Of a DNA stretch of 20,205 bases, positions 6,753-15,606 are shown one piece after another; position 1 is the first letter of the stretch, and each line of letters opens with the position of its first letter. The DNA is taken from the NCBI GenBank assembly GCA_040374085.1, contig JBEIVB010000044.1, positions 1-20,205 of the forward strand. The letters are read 5' to 3'. Under the pieces are notes generated by a model, which was given only the letters and a program-made list of their open reading frames with translations, was not told the origin of the DNA and made no database searches. The translations under genes and the position numbers were made by a program. The stretch comes from JBEIVB01 sp040374085. Lineage in GTDB: Bacteria; Bacteroidota; Bacteroidia; UBA4408.

Positions 6753-7810
6753 TGAGCACAGAAGCACATCCCCTTCGCATCGGCATCAGCATGGGCGACA
6801 TGAACGGCATCTCCATGGAGGTGATCATGCGCGTTTTGCACGACAACCGCATGCTGCAGGTGTGTACACCCATAGTATACGGCGCCACCAAGGTCGCCTC
6901 GTTCTACCGCAAGCAGTTGCAGCTCAACGATTTCAGCTTCCAAGTATTGAAATCCGGAGAGAGTCCGGGCAACAAGCAGCCTGCTCTCATAAACGTGTGG
7001 GATGAGGAGCTTACCGTAGAACCCGGAGTAGACACCGAGTTGGCCGGCAAGCTATCGCTGAGCGCCCTCGAACGGGCCTGTGCCGATATGAAAGCCGGCT
7101 TGCTGGATGCGTTGGTTACGGCCCCTCTTAACAAACACAACGTAAGCAAGGCCTTGCCCGGATTTAAGGGGCACACCGAGTTTTTGGGTTCCTTTTTTCA
7201 GGGTCAACCCCTCATGATGATGGTTTCGGGCAACCTGCGCGTAGTGCCCCTCACCGGACACGTACCCCTTCAGGATGTGCCTCGCTTGCTCACACGAGAT
7301 CGTCTTCAGGCCGTGCTGAAGCAAACAACCAAAAGCTTATTGGAAGATTTCGGAGTCCGCAAACCCCGCATTGCCGTACTCGGCCTCAATCCACATGCCG
7401 GCGAGCAGGGCTTGCTGGGTAAAGAGGAGCAGGAAATCATTCACCCAACCTTGGAAGCGCTCAGGCAAGATGGACATCTGGTGTTTGGCCCTTTCCCCGC
7501 CGATGGTTTTTTTGGCAACGGCGCCTTTTCATCTTTTGACGCGGTGGTGGCCATGTACCACGATCAAGCCCTCATTCCCTTCAAAACCATGGCGTTTGAA
7601 AGCGGCGTGAACTACACAGCAGGGTTGTCGGTTGTGCGTACATCCCCCGATCATGGCACCGCCTACGACCTGGCCGGAAAAGGAACCGCAAGCGAGCAGT
7701 CGCTCCGGCAAGCCATCTTCCTGGCCATAGACGTAACGCGCCAGCGCAGGCAATACGCCGAGCTTACGGCCAACCCTTTGAAAATCACCCAACAACGACG
7801 CGAACGTTAA
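6752..7810 (+). CDS. pdxA: 4-hydroxythreonine-4-phosphate dehydrogenase PdxA
   Basis: This 352-aa enzyme is predicted to oxidise 4-phospho-hydroxy-L-threonine with NAD(P), feeding PdxJ in the deoxyxylulose-phosphate-dependent route to pyridoxal 5-phosphate. Three metal-binding histidines are visible: His170 (LTGHVPLQ), His215 (GLNPHAGEQG) and His270 (MYHDQALIPFK). Their 45- and 55-residue spacing is the same as His166, His211 and His266 in E. coli PdxA. The substrate-site segment KGHTEFL and the C-terminal VNYTAGLSVVRTSPDHGTAY are also present. The glycine-rich N-terminal motif reads GDMNGIS rather than the enterobacterial GDPAGIG, a lineage-type variation. The frame is open far upstream inside pepA, but the ATG at 6752, which overlaps the pepA stop, gives the family length. 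ispG follows after 5 nt. Confidence 0.94.
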   Translation: MSTEAHPLRIGISMGDMNGISMEVIMRVLHDNRMLQVCTPIVYGATKVASFYRKQLQLNDFSFQVLKSGESPGNKQPALINVWDEELTVEPGVDTELAGKLSLSALERACADMKAGLLDALVTAPLNKHNVSKALPGFKGHTEFLGSFFQGQPLMMMVSGNLRVVPLTGHVPLQDVPRLLTRDRLQAVLKQTTKSLLEDFGVRKPRIAVLGLNPHAGEQGLLGKEEQEIIHPTLEALRQDGHLVFGPFPADGFFGNGAFSSFDAVVAMYHDQALIPFKTMAFESGVNYTAGLSVVRTSPDHGTAYDLAGKGTASEQSLRQAIFLAIDVTRQRRQYAELTANPLKITQQRRER

Positions 7811-7815
7811 TCTCC

Positions 7816-9777
7816 ATGAACCTCGATTATTGTCCCAGCTTAACGGAATACCATCGTTTCCGCACCCGTGAGGTAAGCATTGGCGACCTCCGCATGGGCG
7901 GCGACAATCCCATACGGGTTCAGAGCATGACCACCACCGATACACTCGACACCGAAGGTACCGTTGCCCAGGCCATTCGTATGATTGATGCAGGCTGCGA
8001 GCTGGTGCGCATCACCGCCCCGAGCCTGAATGAGGCCCGCAACCTCGAGGTCATACGCAAACAACTGCATGCCAAAGGCTACCGAACCCCCTTGGTGGCC
8101 GACATCCATTTCACGCCCAATGCGGCCGAGATGGCGGCAAGGCTGGTGGAGAAAGTGCGCATCAACCCGGGCAACTACGCCGACAAAAAGAAATTCGAAA
8201 CCCACGATTACACCGATGCGGCATATGCAGCCGAGCTGGAACGCATACGCGACCGCTTTGTGCCCCTGGTGCGCATCTGCAAAGAATACGGCACGGCCAT
8301 GCGCATTGGAACCAACCACGGTTCCCTCAGCGACCGCATCTTAAGCCGCTACGGCGATACGCCCCTCGGCATGGTAGAGTCTGCGCTAGAGTTTATGCGC
8401 ATTGCCGAGAACGAAGGGTTTTACAACATGGTATTATCCATGAAAGCTTCCAACACCCAGGTCATGGTTCAGGCCTACAGGTTATTGGTTGTGAAAATGA
8501 AGGAGCTAGGCATGGCCTATCCTCTGCACCTTGGGGTAACGGAGGCCGGAGACGGTGAAGATGGGCGCATCAAATCGGCTGTGGGCATTGGTACCCTTTT
8601 GGAAGATGGCCTGGGGGATACCGTTCGTGTGAGCCTAACCGAAGATCCGGAGTTTGAGATTCCCGTAGCCAAAGCCCTTGTGGCCCGCTACTCCAATAGA
8701 GCCGGCCACGCGCCCATTGTGGCCTTGGAAGGGCAGGAGCGGGAACGGGTTGCCTTGCACTACAATCCCATACAGCACCACAGGCGCAGCACCAACGAAA
8801 CCGTTAACCTCGGCGGGCACAACGTTCCCAGGGTGGTGGCCGATCTAAGCCACATCTCTCCCTTAGAGCCCGCCAACCTGTTTGGGGTTGATTACCGCTA
8901 CAGCGTGCCTCTAGACAAGTGGCATCTGGGCGATTTGGCCTGCGATTATGTGTACGCCGGCGATGCCCCGCTGTCCTTCGAAATTCCCGGCACGCTCGGG
9001 GTTGTTCTCAACCATCAGGCATGGGAGCAGCATCGCAGCTTAGAGCGCCATTATCCGCTTTTCTGCGCAGAGGAGGTCTTTCGTGTGCCCCATCTTCACC
9101 CACACATGAACTGGGTAGCCGTTGATCTGGAAACCCTAACCCCTTCCTTGCTCGAACGCCTCGACACCGTTCCGGGTGCCGTGCTGCTGCTCGATACCAC
9201 CCATGCGCATGGCATGGCGGAACAAAGGCGCGCCTTTTTCCGCCTTTTGGCCTTGGAATGCAGGGTGCCGGTGATCCTCAAACGCAACTACCGCGACCTT
9301 TCCGAAGACCAGCTTCAACTCTACGCTGCCACCGATTTAGGCGCTTTGTTGGTGGATGGTTTCGGCGACGGCATCTGGATCAAAGCTTCCGGATGCGGTT
9401 CTCCGTCTCTGATAAACCGCCTTGGCTTTGGCATCTTGCAGGCGGCTCGCATGCGCACCAGTAAAACCGAATACATCTCTTGTCCATCCTGCGGCCGCAC
9501 CCTCTTCGACCTTCAGGAAACAACCCAGAAAATTCGTTCCCGCACCGATCACCTCAAAGGCGTGAAAATCGGCATCATGGGGTGCATTGTAAACGGTCCG
9601 GGCGAAATGGCCGATGCCGATTATGGCTATGTTGGGGTAGGCGTGGGCAAAATCACCTTGTACAAAGGTCAGGAAGTGGTGAGGCGCAACATCCCCGCAG
9701 AAGATGCGGTAGATCAGCTCATAGACCTCATTCGGGAGCACGGCGATTGGGTGGAGCGTCCCGAGGCGTTTGCATGA
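7816..9777 (+). CDS. ispG: 4-hydroxy-3-methylbut-2-enyl diphosphate synthase, long form (IspG/GcpE)
   Basis: This iron-sulfur enzyme converts 2-C-methyl-D-erythritol 2,4-cyclodiphosphate to HMBPP, the penultimate step of the MEP isoprenoid pathway. At 653 aa it is far longer than the roughly 370-aa E. coli enzyme. The N-terminal TIM barrel occupies about residues 10-285 (GGDNPIRVQSMTTTDT, RITAPSLNEARNLE, LHLGVTEAGDGEDG, GIGTLLEDGLGDTVRVSL). A central insert fills about 290-540, and the C-terminal cluster domain follows. The cluster ligands are Cys556, Cys559 (ISCPSCGRTLFDL) and Cys590 (IMGCIVNGPGE), with Glu597 as the likely fourth. The long form with insert is known from plants, chlamydiae and Bacteroidota. 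It starts 5 nt after pdxA; both pathways begin from or use deoxyxylulose 5-phosphate, which may be why they are linked. No residue loss is seen. Confidence 0.96.
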   Translation: MNLDYCPSLTEYHRFRTREVSIGDLRMGGDNPIRVQSMTTTDTLDTEGTVAQAIRMIDAGCELVRITAPSLNEARNLEVIRKQLHAKGYRTPLVADIHFTPNAAEMAARLVEKVRINPGNYADKKKFETHDYTDAAYAAELERIRDRFVPLVRICKEYGTAMRIGTNHGSLSDRILSRYGDTPLGMVESALEFMRIAENEGFYNMVLSMKASNTQVMVQAYRLLVVKMKELGMAYPLHLGVTEAGDGEDGRIKSAVGIGTLLEDGLGDTVRVSLTEDPEFEIPVAKALVARYSNRAGHAPIVALEGQERERVALHYNPIQHHRRSTNETVNLGGHNVPRVVADLSHISPLEPANLFGVDYRYSVPLDKWHLGDLACDYVYAGDAPLSFEIPGTLGVVLNHQAWEQHRSLERHYPLFCAEEVFRVPHLHPHMNWVAVDLETLTPSLLERLDTVPGAVLLLDTTHAHGMAEQRRAFFRLLALECRVPVILKRNYRDLSEDQLQLYAATDLGALLVDGFGDGIWIKASGCGSPSLINRLGFGILQAARMRTSKTEYISCPSCGRTLFDLQETTQKIRSRTDHLKGVKIGIMGCIVNGPGEMADADYGYVGVGVGKITLYKGQEVVRRNIPAEDAVDQLIDLIREHGDWVERPEAFA

Positions 9778-9817
9778 GTTCAGGGAAACATCATGTACAA
9801 GTAAACCTCAGGTAAGG

Positions 9818-9860
9818 TTGCGCCGTATTCAATTTTGGCGCAAGTACATATTGTTTGTAC
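9818..9860 (+). repeat. Two adjacent inverted repeats upstream of the giant surface protein gene
   Basis: TTGCGCC (9818-9824) and GGCGCAA (9837-9843) form a perfect 7-bp stem with a 12-nt loop. Immediately next to it, GTACA (9844-9848) and TGTAC (9856-9860) form a 5-bp dyad. Neither is followed by a T run, so an ordinary terminator for ispG is unlikely. The pair could be an operator, an mRNA leader structure or chance. Confidence 0.5.
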
Positions 9861-9865
9861 ATTGG
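9834..9865 (+). promoter_or_regulatory. Weak candidate promoter for the SprB-repeat protein gene
   Basis: TTTG at 9834-9837 and TACATTGG at 9858-9865 (one mismatch from TAnnTTTG) are 20 bp apart. The GTACA/TGTAC dyad falls largely in the spacer. A start near 9872 would leave a leader of about 35 nt before the ATG at 9907. Confidence 0.3.
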
Positions 9866-9906
9866 CCCGTCAAACTGAAAGCCAACCCCAACAACAAGGC
9901 CAGCAG

Positions 9907-12900
9907 ATGGTTAAATCATTACTTCGCTTCGTTTCATTATTCCTGCTATTGCTGAGTGGGGGTGAGCTTCTTGCACAAGCTGGAAATTGCTTTGTGGCCT
10001 ATGGCGCTGCCACACCGCTGAATCCCAACTTAGTGCCGGGGCCTGGTGGGAACTTTTACGTATGCCCTAATGTACCTGTAACCTTTACCTTCAACCAAGG
10101 GGTGGGCAACGGAAGCATCAACCTGAACAACGTAAAATCTACCCTCAACAACGCCAACCCCAACCAAAGTTATACCATACAGAACATCCCTTACAGCCCG
10201 CTTCCATTCACAACCGGTACCCTGCCTACATGGCCAACCAACGGGGGTGGAACCACCGCTCCAGATGACAATTGCTCAGACCTCGTACCAATTGGTTTTC
10301 CCTTTTGTTTTTTCAATGAGACCTTCACCCAAATACGCATAGGCTCTAACGGCTACATCACCTTTGAACCCTCAAACAATTGTCCGGTATGGGCCACAGG
10401 TAATGGTGCCTTCCCCAATGCTGCTTATCCTCGCCCGGCGGTCATGTTCCCGTTCACGGATTTCTTGCCCGGTGCACCGAATGCCAATACCTTCATCCGC
10501 TATCGTACGGAGGGCGTAGCCCCTTGCAGGCGCTTTGTTCTCACGTTCCGGAACGTACCCTATTTTTCGTGTACCAACCTTCAGTTTACCGGTCAGTTGG
10601 TGCTGTACGAAGCAACGCGTGTGATTGAAACCTTTATTCAATCCAAGCCCACTTGTGCCGGGTGGAATTCAGGAAGATCAACGCATGGGATTCACCGCTC
10701 GAATGGTGCAAACGCCGTGGTCGTTCCCGGGCGAAACAATGTGGCTTGGGCGGTAAATACACCCGAAGGAAAACGTTTTGTGCCCAACGGCAGTTTGAGT
10801 TGCAACCCTGTTACCTTCTGGTATCAACTTCTTCCTGGGAACGTCTTACAGCCCGTGGGTACCGGAGCCAATTATACGTTAACACCGGTTCAGGATACCA
10901 CCGTGCTTATTGTGGCGCCATCGTGCTCAACTCAAAACCTGTGCGGTATCCCGGGCGGGCAATTTCCGTTTGGTGCCGATACCATTACGGTTATTTTATC
11001 TCCTCCAAACCTGCCCCCGATTCAGGTTACCAACAACCTTTGTTTTGGTGCCAGTACCGGCCAGGCAGTTACTACGGGTGTGGGCATGCCGAATTTCCAA
11101 TATCAGTGGTCCATTCTGAACGGCGCTTCCATTCGAGACACCACCCGCCAGCAGTCTACAGACACGTTGAGGAATCTCTCAAACGGTGACTATTTTGTGC
11201 TGGTTACCGATGGCAATGGTTGCACCGCCACCGGGCAATTTACGGTAGTGGGCCCTTCGGCACCGGTGGTGCTCAGTCAAGATTCTATTTTCGATCTTAA
11301 GTGCCACGGGGTTTCCACCGGTAGGGTATACGTGCATGCAACAGGAGGCAATCCGGGTTATACCTACACCGAATTGTCATCCGGCCAATCCAACACCAAC
11401 GGGGCGTTCACAAACCTGGCTGCAGGCACCTTCAGCATTGTGGCTGCAGACCAAAACCTTTGCTCGGATACCATAACCTTTACGCTCACCCAACCCGATA
11501 CCCTCTGGTACATCCCCGACTCCCTGCGCAATGTGTATTGCCACGGTGATTACACGGGTTATCTTCAGTATCACGGCATTGGCGGAAGCCCACCCTATAC
11601 CTATTCCATTACCTCTACTTCTATTACCCCACCATCAAATGGATTGGGTGTTTTCGACAATTTGCCTTGGGGCATATACACGGCAACCGTTACCGATTTC
11701 AACCAATGCTCCATCTCGTTTGACACCACCCTTACTCAGCCCGCAACTCCGCTTTCCGGATTTGTAACCAATACCACCAACGTCGCGTGTTTTGGCGATA
11801 CCACGGGATCGGTTAGCATTACGCCCCAGGGCGGAACCCCTCCCTATTCCCTTACCAACGGCCTGATTACCATTACGTCGCCCGGAAGCAGCCCGGTGTT
11901 GTTTTCCAATTTGGGCGTGGGTGTGGACAGCATTTTAGTTGTGGATTCTTTGGGTTGTCAGTTCTATGTTCCGTTCCAGATTTTCGGACCTACTCAGCCT
12001 CTTTCAGTGTCCATCACCAACATCATAAATGTACTGTGTTTGCCCACCATCAACGGATCGGCTACTGCGGTTGCTGCTGGCGGTACGCCTTTGAATGGCA
12101 CCTACACCTATCGTTTGTATTCACTTCCATTGGTGGGGGCACCCAATCTTCTTTCCACCAACATTACCGGGGTTTTCGGCGGTTTGGGTGGGGCAAACTA
12201 TCAGATTACGGTAACCGACAACAACGGTTGTACGACCTCGGTGAATTTCTCCATTACCCAGCCCACTGCTCCCCTTTCTGTTAACCTTCTTTCCCAGACC
12301 AATATCCTGTGCTACGGTGCTGCAACGGGGTCAATACAAATTACTCCGGTGGGTGGGACCAACCCCTATCGCTTTTTCTTGAATGGGGTTCAGCAGCCCG
12401 GCAACCTCATGGTGAACTTAACGGCCGGGGTTTACCAGCTCAGCATAACCGATACCAACGGCTGCCAAGCCACCTTGAATGTTACGCTTACACAGCCGGC
12501 AGCAGCCCTTAGTGGTTCGGTTATCAGCAGCACCAACCCAACCTGTTTTGGGGTGTGCAACGGAGGTTTTCAATTGACGGCCACCGGTGGAACCAATCCT
12601 TATACCTATTCCAACGGAATAGCCTCTAACTCAACCGGACTGTTTTCCAACCAATGTGCGGGGCCTATTGGTGCATTGGTTACGGACAACAACGGGTGTT
12701 CTTCACCCATTCCGCTTACGTTAACGGAACCTGCTTCTGCTTTATCGGGATCCATAGTTCAACAGATTCCGGTATCTTGCTTCGGGGGCAGCAACGGGGG
12801 GGTAACCGTGCAGGCCTCTGGAGGTACAGCCACCTACACCTACAGCATTGCCTGCAGCACGCCTCCGCAGCAAAACATCACCGGGGTTTTTTCCGGTCTG

Positions 12901-14997
12901 CCTGCCGGTAACTGCCCGGTATTGATAACCGACCAAAACGGTTGTACCTATACCCAGCCTGTAATTATTGCCCAGCCTTTAGCACCGGTTTCGGTTTCAA
13001 CCAGCGGTTCTGTTCCTGTGGACTGCTTTGGCAATGCCACCGGTTCGTTTTGCGTGCAGATCAACGGCGGAACCGGTCCATATTCGGTTGTGGCCACCGA
13101 AACCACCACCTTCTTGCCTGCCGGAGTTTGGAACCCCACCACCGCTTGTTTTGAGCAAGTTTTGGCCGGCACCTACGCCATCTTGGTGACCGATGCGGCC
13201 GGATGTACGGCAACGGGCACCATCAGCATTTCTCAGCCAACAGCACCTGTATCGGCAACCGCCCAAACTCAGGCCGTGTTGTGTACGGGAGAGCAAACCG
13301 GGTCTATTTTGGTCAATCCAACAGGAGGAACTCCACCGTATTCGTTTCAGATCAGCCTTCCCGGCAGCATCTTTGTAACTACCAATCAGTTCAACAACTT
13401 GGCTGCGGGTAATTACACCGTTGTTGTAAAAGACTTAAACAATTGTACCTTTACCGTTGCGGCAACCGTTGCGCAGCCAGCGTTGGCCTTGAGTTCGGTA
13501 ATCAGCAACCAGGTAAACCAAACCTGCCACGGCGGCACCTCAGGTTGTGTAACCGTATCGGCGGTTGCTGGTACGGGCACGGCACCCTACACATACACGT
13601 ACCAAGGAGTAAGCAACGCCTCAGGGATATTCTGTAACCTCTCGGCCGGTACGTTTAACATTGTGGTTACCGACGCCAATCAATGTGCCTACATACAATT
13701 GGTGAACATCACCGAGCCTCCTCCGGTACAGGCGCTCATCAACAATGTGGTACCCGTTTCTTGTTTCAACGGAAGTGATGGTTCGGCAACAGCCTCTGCA
13801 ACGGGAGGAACACCGGGTTCGGTTACGCTTTACACCTACCAATGGGTGAACATGCTCAACACCACCCCGCTTGCCACTAATCTTGTGGCCGGCACCTATT
13901 GTGTTGTGGTAACCGATGGCAACAACTGCACGAGTCAAACCTGTGCAACGGTAAATGAACCCGATACCCTCATCATCAATGCACCTCCCTTGTCTTTCAT
14001 CTGTTTGGGCGACTCGGCAACGCTGTTCGGAGCTGCAAATGGAGGAACACCCCCCTATTCGTTTAGTTGGCTGCCCAACGGCGTTTCAACGGGCATCACC
14101 GGCACGCCGGTAAAGGTTGCACCCGTAACCAGCACCAACTACCTTATTCAGGTAACCGATTCACGTGGGTGCCAGTCTGCTATAGACACCAGTAGGGTTG
14201 TGGTAAATTCCATCCCCACGCCGCTCTTCAGCGTACCCAATCAAGAGGGCTGTGAAATCTTTTGTACACAGTTTCAAGATCTCTCCATCATTGCATCTGC
14301 CGTTCCCGACAGCATAATTTGGTGGAGATGGGAGTTTGGAGACGAACAAATCAGCGACCAAAGCAATCCCATGCACTGCTATGAGGCCGATGGGCGATAT
14401 GACGTTAAGCTAACCGTAAAAAGCGCTTTTGGCTGTAAGGCTTCTCTCACGCAGAATCAGATTGTGGTGGTGCACCCCAAGCCTTATCCCGACTTTACCT
14501 TTGGACCACAGCCCACAACCTTGCTCGACAGCAAGATTCAGTTCACGGCTGTGGAGTTGGACAGTACCTACTACAAATGGAGCTTTGGCGACGGCAACAC
14601 ATCGGTGCTGCACCAGCCTATGCACGAATATGGCGATACGGGCAACTATTGCGTTCAATTGAAAATGACCACCAATTATGGTTGTGCCGACTCTCTAGTT
14701 CGTTGTTTGCGCATCAGCCCGAACTTTACCCTATTTGCGCCCAACAGTTTTACGCCCAACCGCGATGGCACAAACGAAGAATTCTTGTTGAAGGGCCAGT
14801 ACATTCGCGAGTACAACCTCACCATTTACAATCGATGGGGTACAGTGGTGTTTGAAACGAATGATGTGGAGCAAGGCTGGGATGGAACCTACAACGGTGA
14901 GAGTGTGCCTGAGGGCACCTATTCTTGGTATGCGAAGGTTACCGATACTGAGGGTTTGTCGTATCGGAAGAACGGCATGATTTCCCTTATTCGCTGA
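9907..14997 (+). CDS. Secreted SprB-repeat/PKD protein with type B T9SS sorting domain
   Basis: This 1,696-aa protein is predicted to cross the inner membrane by Sec and the outer membrane by the type IX system. The ATG at 9907 starts a signal peptide (MVKSLLRFVSLFLLLLSGG, then ELLAQA); the open frame to 9835 adds a non-signal leader and is rejected. Residues about 25-370 form a cysteine-containing N-terminal region with GFPFCFFNETF and IRIGSNGYITFEP, seen in other large Bacteroidota surface proteins. Twelve SprB-like repeats of 78-91 residues follow, each with C-x-G near its start, GGTxPYxY in the middle, and VTDxNGC then a TQP-type linker at its end; a degenerate 13th comes next. Two PKD-like domains (WEFGDE, WSFGDG) precede the C-terminal domain (FAPNSFTPNRDGTNEEF, YNRWGTVVFET, WDGTYNGE). 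SprB itself is a gliding adhesin; here adhesion or gliding is only an inference. Confidence 0.92.
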   Translation: MVKSLLRFVSLFLLLLSGGELLAQAGNCFVAYGAATPLNPNLVPGPGGNFYVCPNVPVTFTFNQGVGNGSINLNNVKSTLNNANPNQSYTIQNIPYSPLPFTTGTLPTWPTNGGGTTAPDDNCSDLVPIGFPFCFFNETFTQIRIGSNGYITFEPSNNCPVWATGNGAFPNAAYPRPAVMFPFTDFLPGAPNANTFIRYRTEGVAPCRRFVLTFRNVPYFSCTNLQFTGQLVLYEATRVIETFIQSKPTCAGWNSGRSTHGIHRSNGANAVVVPGRNNVAWAVNTPEGKRFVPNGSLSCNPVTFWYQLLPGNVLQPVGTGANYTLTPVQDTTVLIVAPSCSTQNLCGIPGGQFPFGADTITVILSPPNLPPIQVTNNLCFGASTGQAVTTGVGMPNFQYQWSILNGASIRDTTRQQSTDTLRNLSNGDYFVLVTDGNGCTATGQFTVVGPSAPVVLSQDSIFDLKCHGVSTGRVYVHATGGNPGYTYTELSSGQSNTNGAFTNLAAGTFSIVAADQNLCSDTITFTLTQPDTLWYIPDSLRNVYCHGDYTGYLQYHGIGGSPPYTYSITSTSITPPSNGLGVFDNLPWGIYTATVTDFNQCSISFDTTLTQPATPLSGFVTNTTNVACFGDTTGSVSITPQGGTPPYSLTNGLITITSPGSSPVLFSNLGVGVDSILVVDSLGCQFYVPFQIFGPTQPLSVSITNIINVLCLPTINGSATAVAAGGTPLNGTYTYRLYSLPLVGAPNLLSTNITGVFGGLGGANYQITVTDNNGCTTSVNFSITQPTAPLSVNLLSQTNILCYGAATGSIQITPVGGTNPYRFFLNGVQQPGNLMVNLTAGVYQLSITDTNGCQATLNVTLTQPAAALSGSVISSTNPTCFGVCNGGFQLTATGGTNPYTYSNGIASNSTGLFSNQCAGPIGALVTDNNGCSSPIPLTLTEPASALSGSIVQQIPVSCFGGSNGGVTVQASGGTATYTYSIACSTPPQQNITGVFSGLPAGNCPVLITDQNGCTYTQPVIIAQPLAPVSVSTSGSVPVDCFGNATGSFCVQINGGTGPYSVVATETTTFLPAGVWNPTTACFEQVLAGTYAILVTDAAGCTATGTISISQPTAPVSATAQTQAVLCTGEQTGSILVNPTGGTPPYSFQISLPGSIFVTTNQFNNLAAGNYTVVVKDLNNCTFTVAATVAQPALALSSVISNQVNQTCHGGTSGCVTVSAVAGTGTAPYTYTYQGVSNASGIFCNLSAGTFNIVVTDANQCAYIQLVNITEPPPVQALINNVVPVSCFNGSDGSATASATGGTPGSVTLYTYQWVNMLNTTPLATNLVAGTYCVVVTDGNNCTSQTCATVNEPDTLIINAPPLSFICLGDSATLFGAANGGTPPYSFSWLPNGVSTGITGTPVKVAPVTSTNYLIQVTDSRGCQSAIDTSRVVVNSIPTPLFSVPNQEGCEIFCTQFQDLSIIASAVPDSIIWWRWEFGDEQISDQSNPMHCYEADGRYDVKLTVKSAFGCKASLTQNQIVVVHPKPYPDFTFGPQPTTLLDSKIQFTAVELDSTYYKWSFGDGNTSVLHQPMHEYGDTGNYCVQLKMTTNYGCADSLVRCLRISPNFTLFAPNSFTPNRDGTNEEFLLKGQYIREYNLTIYNRWGTVVFETNDVEQGWDGTYNGESVPEGTYSWYAKVTDTEGLSYRKNGMISLIR
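11041..14001 (+). repeat. Twelve tandem SprB-like repeats within the secreted protein gene
   Basis: Measured from the first conserved Cys codon, units begin at 11041, 11302, 11539, 11788, 12037, 12310, 12544, 12778, 13024, 13282, 13525 and 13762; a degenerate unit begins at 14002. Unit lengths are 234-273 nt, all multiples of three. Similarity is clear in protein but weak in DNA, so these are old diverged repeats and not recently duplicated ones. Confidence 0.88.
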
Positions 14998-15005
14998 TTT
15001 TTTTT

Positions 15006-15515
15006 ATGCGCATATTGTTGTTGTCCGACACCCACGGGTGCTGGGATGAATGGATGGAAGCGCACATGCGGGCCTCTGACCAAGTATGGCATGGGGGCGA
15101 TTTGGGAACAGGGTGGCTGGATCGTTTTCATGAGCGTTTGCCTGACAAGTCGTTGTTGGCGGTTTACGGCAACATAGACGATGCTTCTACCCGTGTACAG
15201 GTTCCTGAAGTATTATGTTCTGAATCCGCAGGGGCACGAGTCCTCATGCGTCACATAGCCGGAGTACCCCGGCGCTACAATGCAGAAACCCGCGCATTGT
15301 TGGCAATGCACAAGCCGGCAATATTTGTTTGCGGTCATTCGCACATTTTGCGCGTAGAGCACGACCCAGCCTTTGGACACCTGCATCTTAACCCCGGCGC
15401 AGCAGGCTGGCACGGCTTTCATACCAAGCGCACCCTACTGCGATTTGAACTGCATGGCGGGCAACCCCGCAACATGGTGGTGGTTGAAATGCCCCGCACC
15501 TCTGCACGCCAATGA
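15006..15515 (+). CDS. YfcE/MJ0936-like metallophosphoesterase
   Basis: This 169-aa protein has the full set of calcineurin-like phosphoesterase motifs: SDTHG (Asp8, His10), HGGDLG (Asp32), YGNIDD (Asn56), a central His83 in MRHIAG, and CGHSH (His111, His113), followed by LNPGAAG. These are ligands for a two-metal centre. The size and the NPG motif place it with the small YfcE/MJ0936 phosphodiesterases, which act on simple phosphodiesters in vitro and have poorly known physiological substrates. Its ATG lies 8 nt after the stop of the giant secreted protein, separated by a T-rich run with no hairpin, so it may be read from the same transcript. The next gene, acpP, is 91 nt away with its own likely promoter. 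The family is sure; the substrate is unknown. Confidence 0.9.
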   Translation: MRILLLSDTHGCWDEWMEAHMRASDQVWHGGDLGTGWLDRFHERLPDKSLLAVYGNIDDASTRVQVPEVLCSESAGARVLMRHIAGVPRRYNAETRALLAMHKPAIFVCGHSHILRVEHDPAFGHLHLNPGAAGWHGFHTKRTLLRFELHGGQPRNMVVVEMPRTSARQ

Positions 15516-15544
15516 ACCAATACCACCACATTGCCGAGGCAAGA

Positions 15545-15576
15545 TTTGGGTTTTGCTTGTTTTCTTGTTTTCTTTG
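15545..15576 (+). promoter_or_regulatory. Candidate promoter for acpP-fabF-rnc
   Basis: TTTG at 15545-15548 and TTTCTTTG at 15569-15576 (one mismatch from TAnnTTTG) are 20 bp apart, 30 nt before the acpP ATG. The leader that follows is A- and C-rich without a Shine-Dalgarno sequence, as is usual for well-translated Bacteroidota genes. Confidence 0.4.
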
Positions 15577-15606
15577 CACCCTTAAACACCAAAAACAACC
15601 TACACC

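Noticed and set aside
9835..9906. Upstream start of the giant secreted protein
   Set aside because: The extra 24 residues would bury the signal peptide; MVKSLLRFVSLFLLLL is a proper Sec signal start.
11041..14001. CRISPR-like or recent tandem DNA repeats
   Set aside because: The periodicity is at protein level, in frame and strongly diverged in DNA; units of 234-273 nt are protein domains.
14992..15005. T run after the giant gene as a terminator
   Set aside because: No hairpin precedes the T run, and the next gene starts immediately after it.
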